The notes under the pieces were generated by a model. It was not told the DNA's origin. It saw only the letters and a list, made by a program, of their open reading frames with translations, and made no database searches. The position numbers and the translations under genes are program-made. A stretch of DNA of 64,000 bases, taken from NCBI GenBank assembly GCA_039026375.1, contig JBCCML010000001.1, positions 62,001-126,000 on the forward strand, in the 5' to 3' direction. This document shows positions 16,309 to 24,634 of this stretch, piece by piece. The stretch's first letter is position 1. Every line of letters starts with the position of its first letter. Origin of the DNA: Thermohalobaculum sp039026375 (lineage in GTDB: Bacteria; Pseudomonadota; Alphaproteobacteria; Rhodobacterales; Rhodobacteraceae).

Positions 16309-18129
16309 CTACAGACCCCAGATCGCGCGCACGAACGCGCTGGCCTGCCAGCCGCTGTCGGCCTCCAAAAGGGCCGGTTGTGTGAAAGAGTGTTCCAGCG
16401 TCGGGAAAACCTGCCGATCCGCCGTCAATTGCAGCGAAATCTCGAACGTGCGGTCGATCCGCGTAAACACCTCAAACGAGAACGAGGCGTAGGGCGCGAC
16501 CCGACTGTCTTCGATTGAGAGAACCTCGTTCACGTCAGCGGCCCCGTTGGTGATCAGCGAACTGGTGGCTGACTGGGTCAGGAACGAAATGCCCCCCATC
16601 GCCTCGACCCGGGTGCCTATTGACACACCTGGCATACCGGTGGCGGTCTCAAGCTCTAGGATGGGACCAAAGATCAGATCATACTGGGTCTGTTGCAGTT
16701 TGGTCGATCGTTCGAAGTCCAAAGTCGGCGTGCCACCGATCACACCGCTCTGTCCTCGGCTCTCCGTCTCGGTATCCATGAACTCCGCACCGACTGCGAC
16801 CTGAATGCCGGCACGGAAGATGAACCCACTATCTGGCGGCCCAGGGAACGGCGCGTCAAAGCTGGATACCGGCTGAAAGCCCTCAAACGGAGGCAACGGA
16901 GTTGCGGATTCCCATACCTGGACCCAAGTGCCACCGCCCACCTCGACACGGACGTTTCGATAATCCGTCGTCGAGCTGAAATTCAATACGTCCGCGAAGC
17001 CGATGCCGCCATCCGTGATCGTCACGCCGCCCCCAGCAGGTCCGCCTGGACCCACCGGGCTTAGCAGCACGAGGGTTTCCCCGTTGGACGGCCGGGCGGG
17101 GTCAAAAAAATCCCCGGTGCCGAATTGGACATCGCCCGCCACGTCGATCCATAACCCATTCTCATTGGCCGGCCAGGGCAGGTCGGGATCGGGCGGCAAC
17201 AAAATCTGTAATCCTAACTCGGCGCTGCGGGTTCGGATCCGCTCGGGCTGCAGTTCCGGAAATGCCGGGGATTGCACAATGGTGAAGGGGTCTTCCCGGC
17301 GGGTCTGACCCCGCGCGCCCGGGATGTCTATAGGTGTCGCAGAGGTGCCCAAACCCCCTTCGACCACCACCCAAACCGGCGGCTTCTCTAGCAAGATAGG
17401 GCTGTAATCAGGCGGCGGCGCACTCGTCAGTCTGCTCCGCTCTCTTTCCCATTGGTCAGTCAGAAGCTTCAGGGACCGTACGGTCTCGGCGCTGATTTTG
17501 AATCCATCTCTCTCTAATTGCACATACCTCTCTTCGCACCGCACCAGGATCGCTACCGCGTCATTAAGTGAGATACTGTCACTGAATTCGTCAACTCCCA
17601 ACGGGCCAGGGCAATCCAACGCTTCGACCACCTCTTGGAGCGCGGTGAATTCCCAATTGTCCGGACCGACTTCAATCGGGAACAAATAGCCAGGCGTCTG
17701 GGTCTGCGCAGTTGCCGGCGATGATGCGATATCGGCGTAATCGGGCGGCGGGGAGGAAGTCAGAATATTTCGCTCTCCTTCAAAAAGTTCAGTCAGACGC
17801 TGCAGGCTCTGCAAGGTCTCGGCGCTCGTTGGGGAGCCATTTGCTCGTGCCTCCACAAACGCTTCCTCGCACCGCACCAGGATGGCTGCCGCCTCATAAC
17901 GAGAGAAACTCCTGGCGAATTCGTTACGCCCAAACTCGGCGGGACAATTCAAATCTTCAACCACCCTTTGGAGCGCGTCGAATGCCCAATCTTCTGGGCT
18001 GACATCGACGAGAGAATCCCCAGGCGTCTGGGTCTGCGCGCTCCCCATCGATGGCAAGAAAATCAATCCCCCACACAGCGCCAATGCTGGCAAAGCAGCC
18101 GCCAGCTGACCACGTAAAGCAAACTTCAT
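16309..18129 (-). CDS. Secreted outer-membrane-type protein with two SLH-like repeats
   Basis: The protein has 606 residues from ATG at 18129 (MKFALRGQLAAALPALALCG starts a signal peptide ending near SMGSAQT). Two tandem ~110-residue repeats follow (~32-141 and ~142-250). Each contains an SLH-like helix pair with DWAFDALQRVVE / NWEFTALQEVVE, C-P spacing and a helix with AAILVRCEE / VAILVRCEE, then an ETLQSLQRLTE / ETVRSLKLLTD coiled segment and PPPDY. The rest (~250-606) is beta-rich with alternating polar/hydrophobic strands and ends FVRAIWGL, suggesting a barrel. The SLH unit recalls those of cyanobacterial porins. Codon use is less GC-rich than in neighbours. Function is inferred; I cannot name a family with certainty. 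Confidence 0.6.
   Translation of the reverse strand: MKFALRGQLAAALPALALCGGLIFLPSMGSAQTQTPGDSLVDVSPEDWAFDALQRVVEDLNCPAEFGRNEFARSFSRYEAAAILVRCEEAFVEARANGSPTSAETLQSLQRLTELFEGERNILTSSPPPDYADIASSPATAQTQTPGYLFPIEVGPDNWEFTALQEVVEALDCPGPLGVDEFSDSISLNDAVAILVRCEERYVQLERDGFKISAETVRSLKLLTDQWERERSRLTSAPPPDYSPILLEKPPVWVVVEGGLGTSATPIDIPGARGQTRREDPFTIVQSPAFPELQPERIRTRSAELGLQILLPPDPDLPWPANENGLWIDVAGDVQFGTGDFFDPARPSNGETLVLLSPVGPGGPAGGGVTITDGGIGFADVLNFSSTTDYRNVRVEVGGGTWVQVWESATPLPPFEGFQPVSSFDAPFPGPPDSGFIFRAGIQVAVGAEFMDTETESRGQSGVIGGTPTLDFERSTKLQQTQYDLIFGPILELETATGMPGVSIGTRVEAMGGISFLTQSATSSLITNGAADVNEVLSIEDSRVAPYASFSFEVFTRIDRTFEISLQLTADRQVFPTLEHSFTQPALLEADSGWQASAFVRAIWGL
17380..18036 (-). repeat. Intragenic tandem duplication (~330 bp unit) encoding the SLH-like repeats
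   Basis: Two units, roughly 17707-18036 and 17380-17706, share DNA identity at intervals. CAGGCGTCTGGGTCTGCGC occurs at 17691 and 18021 (330 bp apart) and GCACCAGGAT at 17541 and 17874 (333 bp apart). Protein similarity is clear, so this is an old but recognisable in-frame duplication. Confidence 0.75.
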
Positions 18130-18226
18130 GGAATCCCCCAATCGATGTCCCCGTCCCTGGCGCCAATTCAGGTGGCAAATCCCAGGCAGTGTCAATCGAA
18201 GAGCGGATGACGCGGCAAATCGTCGG

Positions 18227-19408
18227 TCAATTTCCGCTTGTCGAAACGGTTTTCAGCGCGCCGAGGGTAGACCGTGCGGCACGTTCCGCTGGCGAGGGGC
18301 CACCCCGGCCAAGCGTCGTCATGACCTGTTCGAAAACCGCACGCTGTGCGGCACCAGAATGGTTATCCCGTTGTAGGAGCGGCAGGCACGCGCCGTGTAA
18401 GGCGTTGACCGTGCAATACTCCTGCAAGAACTCGGGCACCACCTTCTCGCCAGACACCAGATTGACCAGGTTCGCAGTATCGACCCGTATCACACGACGC
18501 ACAATCTGCGAGGTGAGCCATGTGGTCCGATAGGCGGCCACCATGGGCGTGCCAGTGGCAGCCAGCTCCAGCGTCACTGTGCCGGAGGCGCAGAGCGCTG
18601 CATCCGCCGCCGCGAAGGCCAAGCGCTTTTGCGCCGGGTCGCCGGGTTGGACGATCAGCACAGGGGGCACGAGGGGTGCCAGCAATTCCTGCACTTCGGC
18701 CACCACCGTCTCAGCCACCGGGCAGATCACCGCCAGATCAGGCAGATCCGCCCGCAAGCGTTGGACCGTGGCCATGAAATCCCCGCCCAGGCGGCGCACT
18801 TCGCCGCGGCGCGAACCAGGTGCAAGCAACAGCGTTGGCTGCCCGGGCGCCATGCCCCGAGCCGCGCGCCAGCTGGCTATCTCGTCCACATCGGGCTGAG
18901 GTTCGGCCGCGACAGGATGGCCGACGAAATCGCAGGTCATGCCAGCGGCCTGCATATACGGCGGCTCGAACGGCAACAGCGCCAGGACATGGTCCACATG
19001 GCGCGCCATCTTGGCTGCGCGGCCGGGACGCCATGCCCAGACCGAGGGCGCCACATAGTGGATGACCTTCAGGTCGGGCAGCGACGCCTTAGCTCTCTTG
19101 GCGACCCGCAGCGTGAAGTCCGGACTGTCGATTGTGATCAGTGCATCGGGGCGCGTGGCGATGACATCCTCGGCCGTCTCCCGAATACGGCGCAGCAGGA
19201 CGGGCAGCTTTGGCAACACCTCGGAGATGCCCATAACCGTCAGTTCGCTCATGTCGAAACGAGAGGTCAGCCCGGCTGCCGTCATCTCCATCCCGCCAAC
19301 GCCGCGAAAATCGACGTCCCGCATCTGGCTCAGCGCGCGCATCATCGCCCCGCCCAGCCGGTCGCCAGAGGGCTCGCCCGCAATGATGTAGAGGTTCAGG
19401 TCCCCCAC
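18227..19408 (-). CDS. lpxB: Lipid-A-disaccharide synthase
   Basis: LpxB (393 residues) joins UDP-2,3-diacylglucosamine to lipid X, forming the lipid A disaccharide at the inner membrane. Motifs include IIAGEPSGDRLGG at the N-terminus, HYVAPSVWAWRPGRA, VGHPV, LLLAPGSRRGEV and ASGTVTLELAATGTPMV, typical of this GT19 family. The start is GTG, overlapping lpxI by 13 bp, so translation is coupled. It is the last gene of the lipid A run. The upstream SLH-protein gene starts 97 bp beyond its end. Confidence 0.96.
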   Translation of the reverse strand: MGDLNLYIIAGEPSGDRLGGAMMRALSQMRDVDFRGVGGMEMTAAGLTSRFDMSELTVMGISEVLPKLPVLLRRIRETAEDVIATRPDALITIDSPDFTLRVAKRAKASLPDLKVIHYVAPSVWAWRPGRAAKMARHVDHVLALLPFEPPYMQAAGMTCDFVGHPVAAEPQPDVDEIASWRAARGMAPGQPTLLLAPGSRRGEVRRLGGDFMATVQRLRADLPDLAVICPVAETVVAEVQELLAPLVPPVLIVQPGDPAQKRLAFAAADAALCASGTVTLELAATGTPMVAAYRTTWLTSQIVRRVIRVDTANLVNLVSGEKVVPEFLQEYCTVNALHGACLPLLQRDNHSGAAQRAVFEQVMTTLGRGGPSPAERAARSTLGALKTVSTSGN

Positions 19409-20274
19409 GCGTCCAGTTCCTCGGCCTTGGCGCCATAGACGAACAGTCCTGCCGCATCGGCTGCCTGCCGCGTGGCATCACCCTCTAACAGCATGGTCTC
19501 GCCTGCTGCGACCACGATGCCGGCCAGGCCTGCAGCCACACACCCGCTGACGGTCTGTGGCCCAATCGTCGGCAGGTCCATGCGCGTGTCCTGTCCAGGC
19601 TTCGGCCCCTTGAACAGAACGCCAGACGGCGCCGGGCAGGCCGCCCGCCGATCCGCCGGCAAGCGCCCCAGATTGGCCAGCATCAGGTCGGTGCCCTCGA
19701 TCGCCTCGACCGCCAGGCAGATGCCGTTGGCGACAACTGCGCCCTGGCCGATGTCCAGCGCCCCGGTCGCAGCCACGATCCGCGCAGCCTGCGCCGCATC
19801 CTTGCGATCCTGCGCGCCGGGGGCTTTGGCCCCTAGGGCGCCTGGACCAACCGTCGCGCCCTGCCCCAAAACCTCGCGGGGGCCGATCATCGTCAGCCCC
19901 TCCGCCTCGAAGATCGCTGCAAAACCCCGCAGCATGGCGTCATCGCCCTGCCCCAGCAGGCGGAGCGCCTTGAAGAGCACCCCCGTTGCCTTGGCATCGA
20001 TGCGCCAGGGCCTGATCTTTGGGCGGTTCATGGCGCCAGCGAACACCACATGCGTGGCGCCAGCGCGGCCCAGCGCGCGGAAAAGCTGGCCGACTTTCTC
20101 GAAGACGTGATGTTCGTGAGGGTGCTCACCCATCCAGTCCTCCCAGCAATCCGGGAAGACGATCAGCAAATAGGGCAACCCATGTGCCTGCCGGCGCTCG
20201 GCAATCTGGCGCGGCAATCCCCCGCGGCCTGCAATGATCGCCAGCAGGCCGTCGGGGCCTGCCGGGTCAGACAT
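19396..20274 (-). CDS. lpxI: UDP-2,3-diacylglucosamine diphosphatase LpxI
   Basis: LpxI (292 residues) hydrolyses UDP-2,3-diacylglucosamine to lipid X; it replaces LpxH in many alphaproteobacteria. Family features are the N-terminal LAIIAGRGGLPRQIAERR, FAGAMNRPKIR, LLGQGDDAMLRGFAAIFE, the DIGQGAVVANGICLAVEA motif with EGTD and the FKGPKPGQDTRMDLPTIG stretch followed by a helix pair. It overlaps lpxA by 8 bp and lpxB by 13 bp. The gene order lpxA-lpxI-lpxB supports the assignment. Confidence 0.94.
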   Translation of the reverse strand: MSDPAGPDGLLAIIAGRGGLPRQIAERRQAHGLPYLLIVFPDCWEDWMGEHPHEHHVFEKVGQLFRALGRAGATHVVFAGAMNRPKIRPWRIDAKATGVLFKALRLLGQGDDAMLRGFAAIFEAEGLTMIGPREVLGQGATVGPGALGAKAPGAQDRKDAAQAARIVAATGALDIGQGAVVANGICLAVEAIEGTDLMLANLGRLPADRRAACPAPSGVLFKGPKPGQDTRMDLPTIGPQTVSGCVAAGLAGIVVAAGETMLLEGDATRQAADAAGLFVYGAKAEELDAWGT

Positions 20275-21055
20275 CGCGTGGAGTGCAGAAATGCCGTGAA
20301 CTGTCGGCCAGGATGAAGTCGGTCATCTCCAGCACAGCCGGTTCGTCCGCATGGGCGGCGGCCACTGCGTTGGCACGTTCGGTTAGCGCCCCCTCGCCCG
20401 AGAAGATCTCGCGATAGGCCTCGCGCACCGCGTGCAGGGTCGACTTGCCAAAGCCACGCCGGCGCATGCCGACGATATTCAGGCCGCCCAGATAGGCGCG
20501 GTTACCGATCACCGACCCATAGGGGATCACGTCTTTCTCGACGCCGGTCATGCCACCCACCATCGAGTGTGCGCCAATGCGCACAAACTGGTGGACAGCT
20601 GACAGGCCACCCAGAAAGGCAAAATCACCCACCTCGACATGGCCGGCCAGCGTCGCATTATTGGCCATGATGATGTTGTTGCCCAGCTGGCAGTCGTGGC
20701 CGACATGGACCCCCATCATGAAAAGACCGCCATCGCCGATGCGCGTATGCAGCCCCCCGCCCGAAGTGCCGGGGTTCATGGTGACGTGCTCGCGGATCAT
20801 GCAGTTCGCACCGATCTCCAGATACGAGACCTCGCCCTGGAACTTCAGATCCTGGGGTTGATGCCCGATCGAGGCGAAGGGCCAAACCTTCGTGCCGGGC
20901 CCAAGCTTGGTATGGCCCGCGACGGCCACATGGCTGACCAGTTCCACACCGTCCGCCAGTTCAACTTGGGCATCGACGGTACAGAAGGGGCCAATGACAA
21001 CGTTCTGGCCCAGTCGGGCACCGTCTGCGACAATCGCCGTGGGATGAATGCTCAC
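20267..21055 (-). CDS. lpxA: Acyl-ACP--UDP-N-acetylglucosamine O-acyltransferase
   Basis: LpxA (262 residues) transfers a hydroxyacyl chain to UDP-GlcNAc, the first step of lipid A synthesis. It begins SIHPTAIVADGARLG and shows the hexapeptide-repeat pattern of a left-handed beta-helix, with the catalytic His region VHVGHDCQLGNN and GGLSAVHQFVRIGAH. The start is GTG inside a GTGA overlap with the fabZ stop. The C-terminal helical bundle is intact. Confidence 0.96.
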   Translation of the reverse strand: MSIHPTAIVADGARLGQNVVIGPFCTVDAQVELADGVELVSHVAVAGHTKLGPGTKVWPFASIGHQPQDLKFQGEVSYLEIGANCMIREHVTMNPGTSGGGLHTRIGDGGLFMMGVHVGHDCQLGNNIIMANNATLAGHVEVGDFAFLGGLSAVHQFVRIGAHSMVGGMTGVEKDVIPYGSVIGNRAYLGGLNIVGMRRRGFGKSTLHAVREAYREIFSGEGALTERANAVAAAHADEPAVLEMTDFILADSSRHFCTPRDV

Positions 21056-21549
21056 GCGCCACCGCCCCGGCGGCGTTCGTCGTCCTGAGTGATGATCATG
21101 GCGGAGTATTCCGCTTCGGCGGCAATGTGGTCACCGACTTTGGCTTCGGCCCAGAACTTCCAAATCTTGCCCCGCCCGCGGAGGATCTTGACGTGCAGTT
21201 CCAGGACATCGCCAGGCTCCACCAAGCGGCGGAACCGCGTTTTATCCAGCGTCATGAAGTAGACCAGAAGGCCCTGGTCAATCATCTCCAGCGTCTCAAC
21301 CACGAGGACCCCGGCGGTCTGGGCCATCGCCTCGACCACCAGCACGCCGGGCATAATTGGCTTGTCTGGGAAGTGGCCCTGAAAGAACGGCTCGTTGTTG
21401 GTGACATTTTTCACGCCGATCGCGCTGGTGTTCTTTACGATCTCTTCGACGCGGTCGATCAGCAGGAACGGATAGCGATGCGGGATCATCCGCTTGATCC
21501 GTGCCAGATCTGCCCGGGTCGGGGCGGTTTCCGCCGCTGTATCCGTCAT
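21052..21549 (-). CDS. fabZ: 3-hydroxyacyl-[acyl-carrier-protein] dehydratase FabZ
   Basis: FabZ (165 residues) dehydrates beta-hydroxyacyl-ACP in fatty acid elongation. Hot-dog fold signatures are IPHRYPFLLIDRV (catalytic His), NEPFFQGHFPDKPIMPGVL with VEAMAQTAGVL (catalytic Glu), and FRRLVEPGD. I chose ATG at 21549 because it follows GAGGAGCAG and gives the normal N-terminus; the open frame runs ~50 codons further without homology. It competes with LpxA for hydroxyacyl-ACP, which makes its location beside lpxA meaningful. The lpxD gene often found beside fabZ is not present here. Confidence 0.96.
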   Translation of the reverse strand: MTDTAAETAPTRADLARIKRMIPHRYPFLLIDRVEEIVKNTSAIGVKNVTNNEPFFQGHFPDKPIMPGVLVVEAMAQTAGVLVVETLEMIDQGLLVYFMTLDKTRFRRLVEPGDVLELHVKILRGRGKIWKFWAEAKVGDHIAAEAEYSAMIITQDDERRRGGGA

Positions 21550-21616
21550 CTGCTCCTCGTCGCTCGTGCGGCCTGCGCGTTTTTGCTTACCCGGCACCCC
21601 GGTCAGGTCAAGCTCG

Positions 21617-22216
21617 TTACTGTTCCGTCGGCATCGGTGCCGGCGGCGGTAGCAACGGCGTTTCAAGATCCACGACAGGTGGGGCCGGACGTGGCCCAAT
21701 CGCATCGTAAAGCGCGATGGCCCGGTCGGTCAAATCAAGCGAGGGGTCGGCGGCAAAGACGGCGTCGGCGTCGATGATGATCCTGACGCCCGCCTCTTGG
21801 CGCAATTGCTCCAACACCTGGGGCAAGGCAGCGATGATCTGGGCGCGGGCACGCTGGAAGCCGGTATTGATCCGTGCGACGCGTTCTTGCGTTGTACGGC
21901 GCAGATACCGCAGGCGACGATCGAAGTCAGCCGTGCGAAGCTCGAACACATCGGGGGCTAATTCGCCCCGGGCCTGCGCCAGCTCCACTTCTTCGGCGGT
22001 CAATTCGGCCTGGGCGGCATCGATGGCAGCCTGGATCGATCGCGTGATCTCGGTCTCGGCGGAACGCAGGGCACGCGCGGCGGCAAGCTCGTTCAGCAAT
22101 CGATCCCGGGAAATGACGGCATAGTCTCCCTGGGCGTGCAGCGGCGCTGCTGGCAGCAACAGTGCCGCCAACGCCCCTGCCAGAAGACTGCGTCTGGAAT
22201 GCGCGGTCGCCGCCAC
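21617..22216 (-). CDS. skp: OmpH/Skp family periplasmic chaperone
   Basis: The 199-residue protein starts at a GTG with a signal peptide (SRRSLLAGALAALLLPAAPLHA). This is followed by the short beta core (DYAVISRDRLLNE), a long charged helical arm (~45-130) and the closing strand VRIIIDADAVFAADPSLDLTD, the layout of Skp/OmpH. Skp shields unfolded outer-membrane proteins on their way to BamA, whose gene ends 8 bp upstream. A Pro-rich tail is added at the C-terminus. Sequence identity within this family is low, so layout and position carry the call. Confidence 0.88.
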   Translation of the reverse strand: MAATAHSRRSLLAGALAALLLPAAPLHAQGDYAVISRDRLLNELAAARALRSAETEITRSIQAAIDAAQAELTAEEVELAQARGELAPDVFELRTADFDRRLRYLRRTTQERVARINTGFQRARAQIIAALPQVLEQLRQEAGVRIIIDADAVFAADPSLDLTDRAIALYDAIGPRPAPPVVDLETPLLPPPAPMPTEQ

Positions 22217-22224
22217 CGTCCCGG

Positions 22225-24561
22225 TCAGAACCGCGTGCCGATCGACAGACGGAAGACTTCCGTTTCGTCCTCGTCTTCCTCGATCAGCGGGATACCGAAG
22301 CTCAGCTCAAGCGGGCCAAAGGGCGTGTCGATGAACAACAGCGCCCCCGCACCGACGCGGATCTTTGCATCATCGTCAATCGGCAAACCGTTCGCCCCGA
22401 TGCGCGTACCGTCCAGTTGGAACAACGTACCGGCGTCCAGGAAGAAGCCACCGAAGACGCCCAGCTCTTCGGGCAGGCCCAGCGGGAACGACACTTCCAG
22501 GCGTGACACGGCCCGGTAGTTGCCGCCCAACGAGTCATCGGTGACCACATCGCGGGGGCCGACGCCTTCATCTGCGAACGCGCGCAATGTCGAGCCGCCC
22601 AAGAAGTAGCGTTCATTGACCCGAATGTCGTCCGAGAACGCGTAGATCCCCGACATCTCCAGCTCCAGCGAGGTGATAATCTGCTCGCTCAGGAAGGAGG
22701 TCCAGAATTTCGCACTGGAGGTACCGCGCCAATAGAAGGCATCGCCGCCCAGGCCCGCGACATCCTGCGATCCGGTCAACAGATAGCCCTCGGTCGGCTC
22801 GACCGGATCGTTGCGCCCGTCATAAGTCAGCGTAAAGCCAACGCGCGAAGTCGTGCGGCCACCATCGTCGATGATCAGGGCGGGGGAGGCTGTGGGCGCC
22901 ACCTGGACATCCTCGCGCAAGAACTCGTAGCGCAGTTGCAACAGCGTATCGGGCGCTAGCGGGAACGCGAAAGTTGGGCCAAGACCCAGCCGCGTGATCT
23001 CGAAGCTACTCTCATCCGTCCGGTCATCGTCGATGAAGAAGCCCCGCAGGCCGACCGCCAGATCGCGGTCCAGGAAGCGCGGCTCGGTGAACGAGAAGTC
23101 GTAGACCTGGGTATCACCCGCGGCCGTCACCTCGATGTTGACGATCTGGCCGCGCCCCAGAAAGTTCCGCTCGGTCAGGGCGATGTTACCGATCGGGCCC
23201 GAACTGGTCGAGAAGCCCAAACCAAAGGACAGCGACCCGGTCGAGGTTTCCTCCACGCGCACCTTCAGAACGGCGCGGTCTTCGGCCGAGCCCGGCTCGG
23301 TGTCCAGTTCCACGCGGCCGAAGTAGCGCAGTGCACGGATGCGTCGGCGCGCCTCGCGGATCTTGCGGGCATCGAACGGGTCGCCTTCCACCAGAGTGAT
23401 CTCACGCCGGATCACCCGGTCCAGCGTCTGGGTGTTACCCTCGATCTCGATCCGCTCGACATAGACCCGCGGGCCTTCGACGACCTCGAAGGTGACATCG
23501 ATAACCAGGTCGTCCGTGTTCTTGCGCGGGCGTGGCCGCACCTGGACGAAGGCGAAGCCCGCCTGCCCGGCCAAATCAGTCAGTTCATTCGCGATTTCCT
23601 CGACCGCGGTCGCGTCATACGTGTCGCCCAGCAGGTCGGCAGGGATCGCCGCCTGAAACGCCTCGGGATCTAACCCCCGCGCCGCGACACTGACGTCCAA
23701 CTCGCCGAAGGTGTAGACCTCACCCTCTTCTATGGTGAACGTGATAAAGAAGCCGTCGCGGTCAGGCGACAGTTCCGCCGTTGCGGAAAGCACCGTGAAA
23801 TCGGCAAAGCCGCGTTCAAAATAGAACTGACGCAGCAGTTCCTTGTCCAGCTCCAGCCGGTCGGGGTCATAGACATCTGACGACAGAAACGCCGACAGAA
23901 GGCCCGATTCGGCCGTCTCGATCACCCCGCGAAGGCGCCGGTCCGAATAGACTTGGTTGCCCACAAAATCGATCGAGGTGACGCCGGTTAGATCACCTTC
24001 GACAATCTCGAAAACCAGGTCGACGCGGTTGTTCGGACGCTCGATAATCACCGGCTCAACCTCGGCGCCGAAGCGTCCGGTACGGCGGTAAATCTCGATG
24101 ATCGCCTGGGCGTCTGCCTCAGCCGCTGACACCGTGAACGGCAGGCGCGGGCGCAGGCTGATGATCTGCTGTAGCGATTCATCCTCCAGGGCGTCGTTGC
24201 CCTCGAACGCGATCTCGTTGATCGACGGGTTTTCCTCGACCTGAACGATCAACTCGTTGGTGCTGGGGATGATTACAACGTCGCGAAACAGGCCCGTGTC
24301 GAACAGACGGCGTACGGCAAGGTTCAAATCCTCGGCCGTCACGGTCTGGCCCTGGGCCAGGTTCATATAGGCCAGGATGGTGTCAGTCTCGATCCGGCGG
24401 TTACCCCGAACCACCACCGATTGCTCGCCGGCCGGCCCTTGGGCCGCCTGTTGGGCAAGCGCGCCTGCGGGTGTCAGGATCGTGGCTACCGGGAACAGCA
24501 GCCCCAGGATCAGGGCCCAGACGACAGGATTGAAAGACCGAAGCTGTGCCGCTGAACGCAT
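22225..24561 (-). CDS. bamA: Outer membrane protein assembly factor BamA
   Basis: BamA (778 residues from ATG 24561) inserts beta-barrel proteins in the outer membrane. After a signal peptide (~residues 8-37) come five POTRA domains (~40-430; for example VRGNRRIETDTILAYMNL and IEGNTQTLDRVIRREI), then a 16-stranded barrel with the L6 VRGF-type region read here as LRGFFIDDDR, and C-terminal SIGTRF with terminal Phe for recognition. ATG at 24561 has GGGGGAGACAG upstream; the longer GTG start at 24582 is less likely. Order rseP-bamA-skp is standard. Confidence 0.95.
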   Translation of the reverse strand: MRSAAQLRSFNPVVWALILGLLFPVATILTPAGALAQQAAQGPAGEQSVVVRGNRRIETDTILAYMNLAQGQTVTAEDLNLAVRRLFDTGLFRDVVIIPSTNELIVQVEENPSINEIAFEGNDALEDESLQQIISLRPRLPFTVSAAEADAQAIIEIYRRTGRFGAEVEPVIIERPNNRVDLVFEIVEGDLTGVTSIDFVGNQVYSDRRLRGVIETAESGLLSAFLSSDVYDPDRLELDKELLRQFYFERGFADFTVLSATAELSPDRDGFFITFTIEEGEVYTFGELDVSVAARGLDPEAFQAAIPADLLGDTYDATAVEEIANELTDLAGQAGFAFVQVRPRPRKNTDDLVIDVTFEVVEGPRVYVERIEIEGNTQTLDRVIRREITLVEGDPFDARKIREARRRIRALRYFGRVELDTEPGSAEDRAVLKVRVEETSTGSLSFGLGFSTSSGPIGNIALTERNFLGRGQIVNIEVTAAGDTQVYDFSFTEPRFLDRDLAVGLRGFFIDDDRTDESSFEITRLGLGPTFAFPLAPDTLLQLRYEFLREDVQVAPTASPALIIDDGGRTTSRVGFTLTYDGRNDPVEPTEGYLLTGSQDVAGLGGDAFYWRGTSSAKFWTSFLSEQIITSLELEMSGIYAFSDDIRVNERYFLGGSTLRAFADEGVGPRDVVTDDSLGGNYRAVSRLEVSFPLGLPEELGVFGGFFLDAGTLFQLDGTRIGANGLPIDDDAKIRVGAGALLFIDTPFGPLELSFGIPLIEEDEDETEVFRLSIGTRF

Positions 24562-24634
24562 TCTGTCTCCCCCACTGTCCACCCGTCCGGTTCACCCGGA
24601 TCGTCAGGACAGCCTCCCGCTCAAAGCCCTCGAT

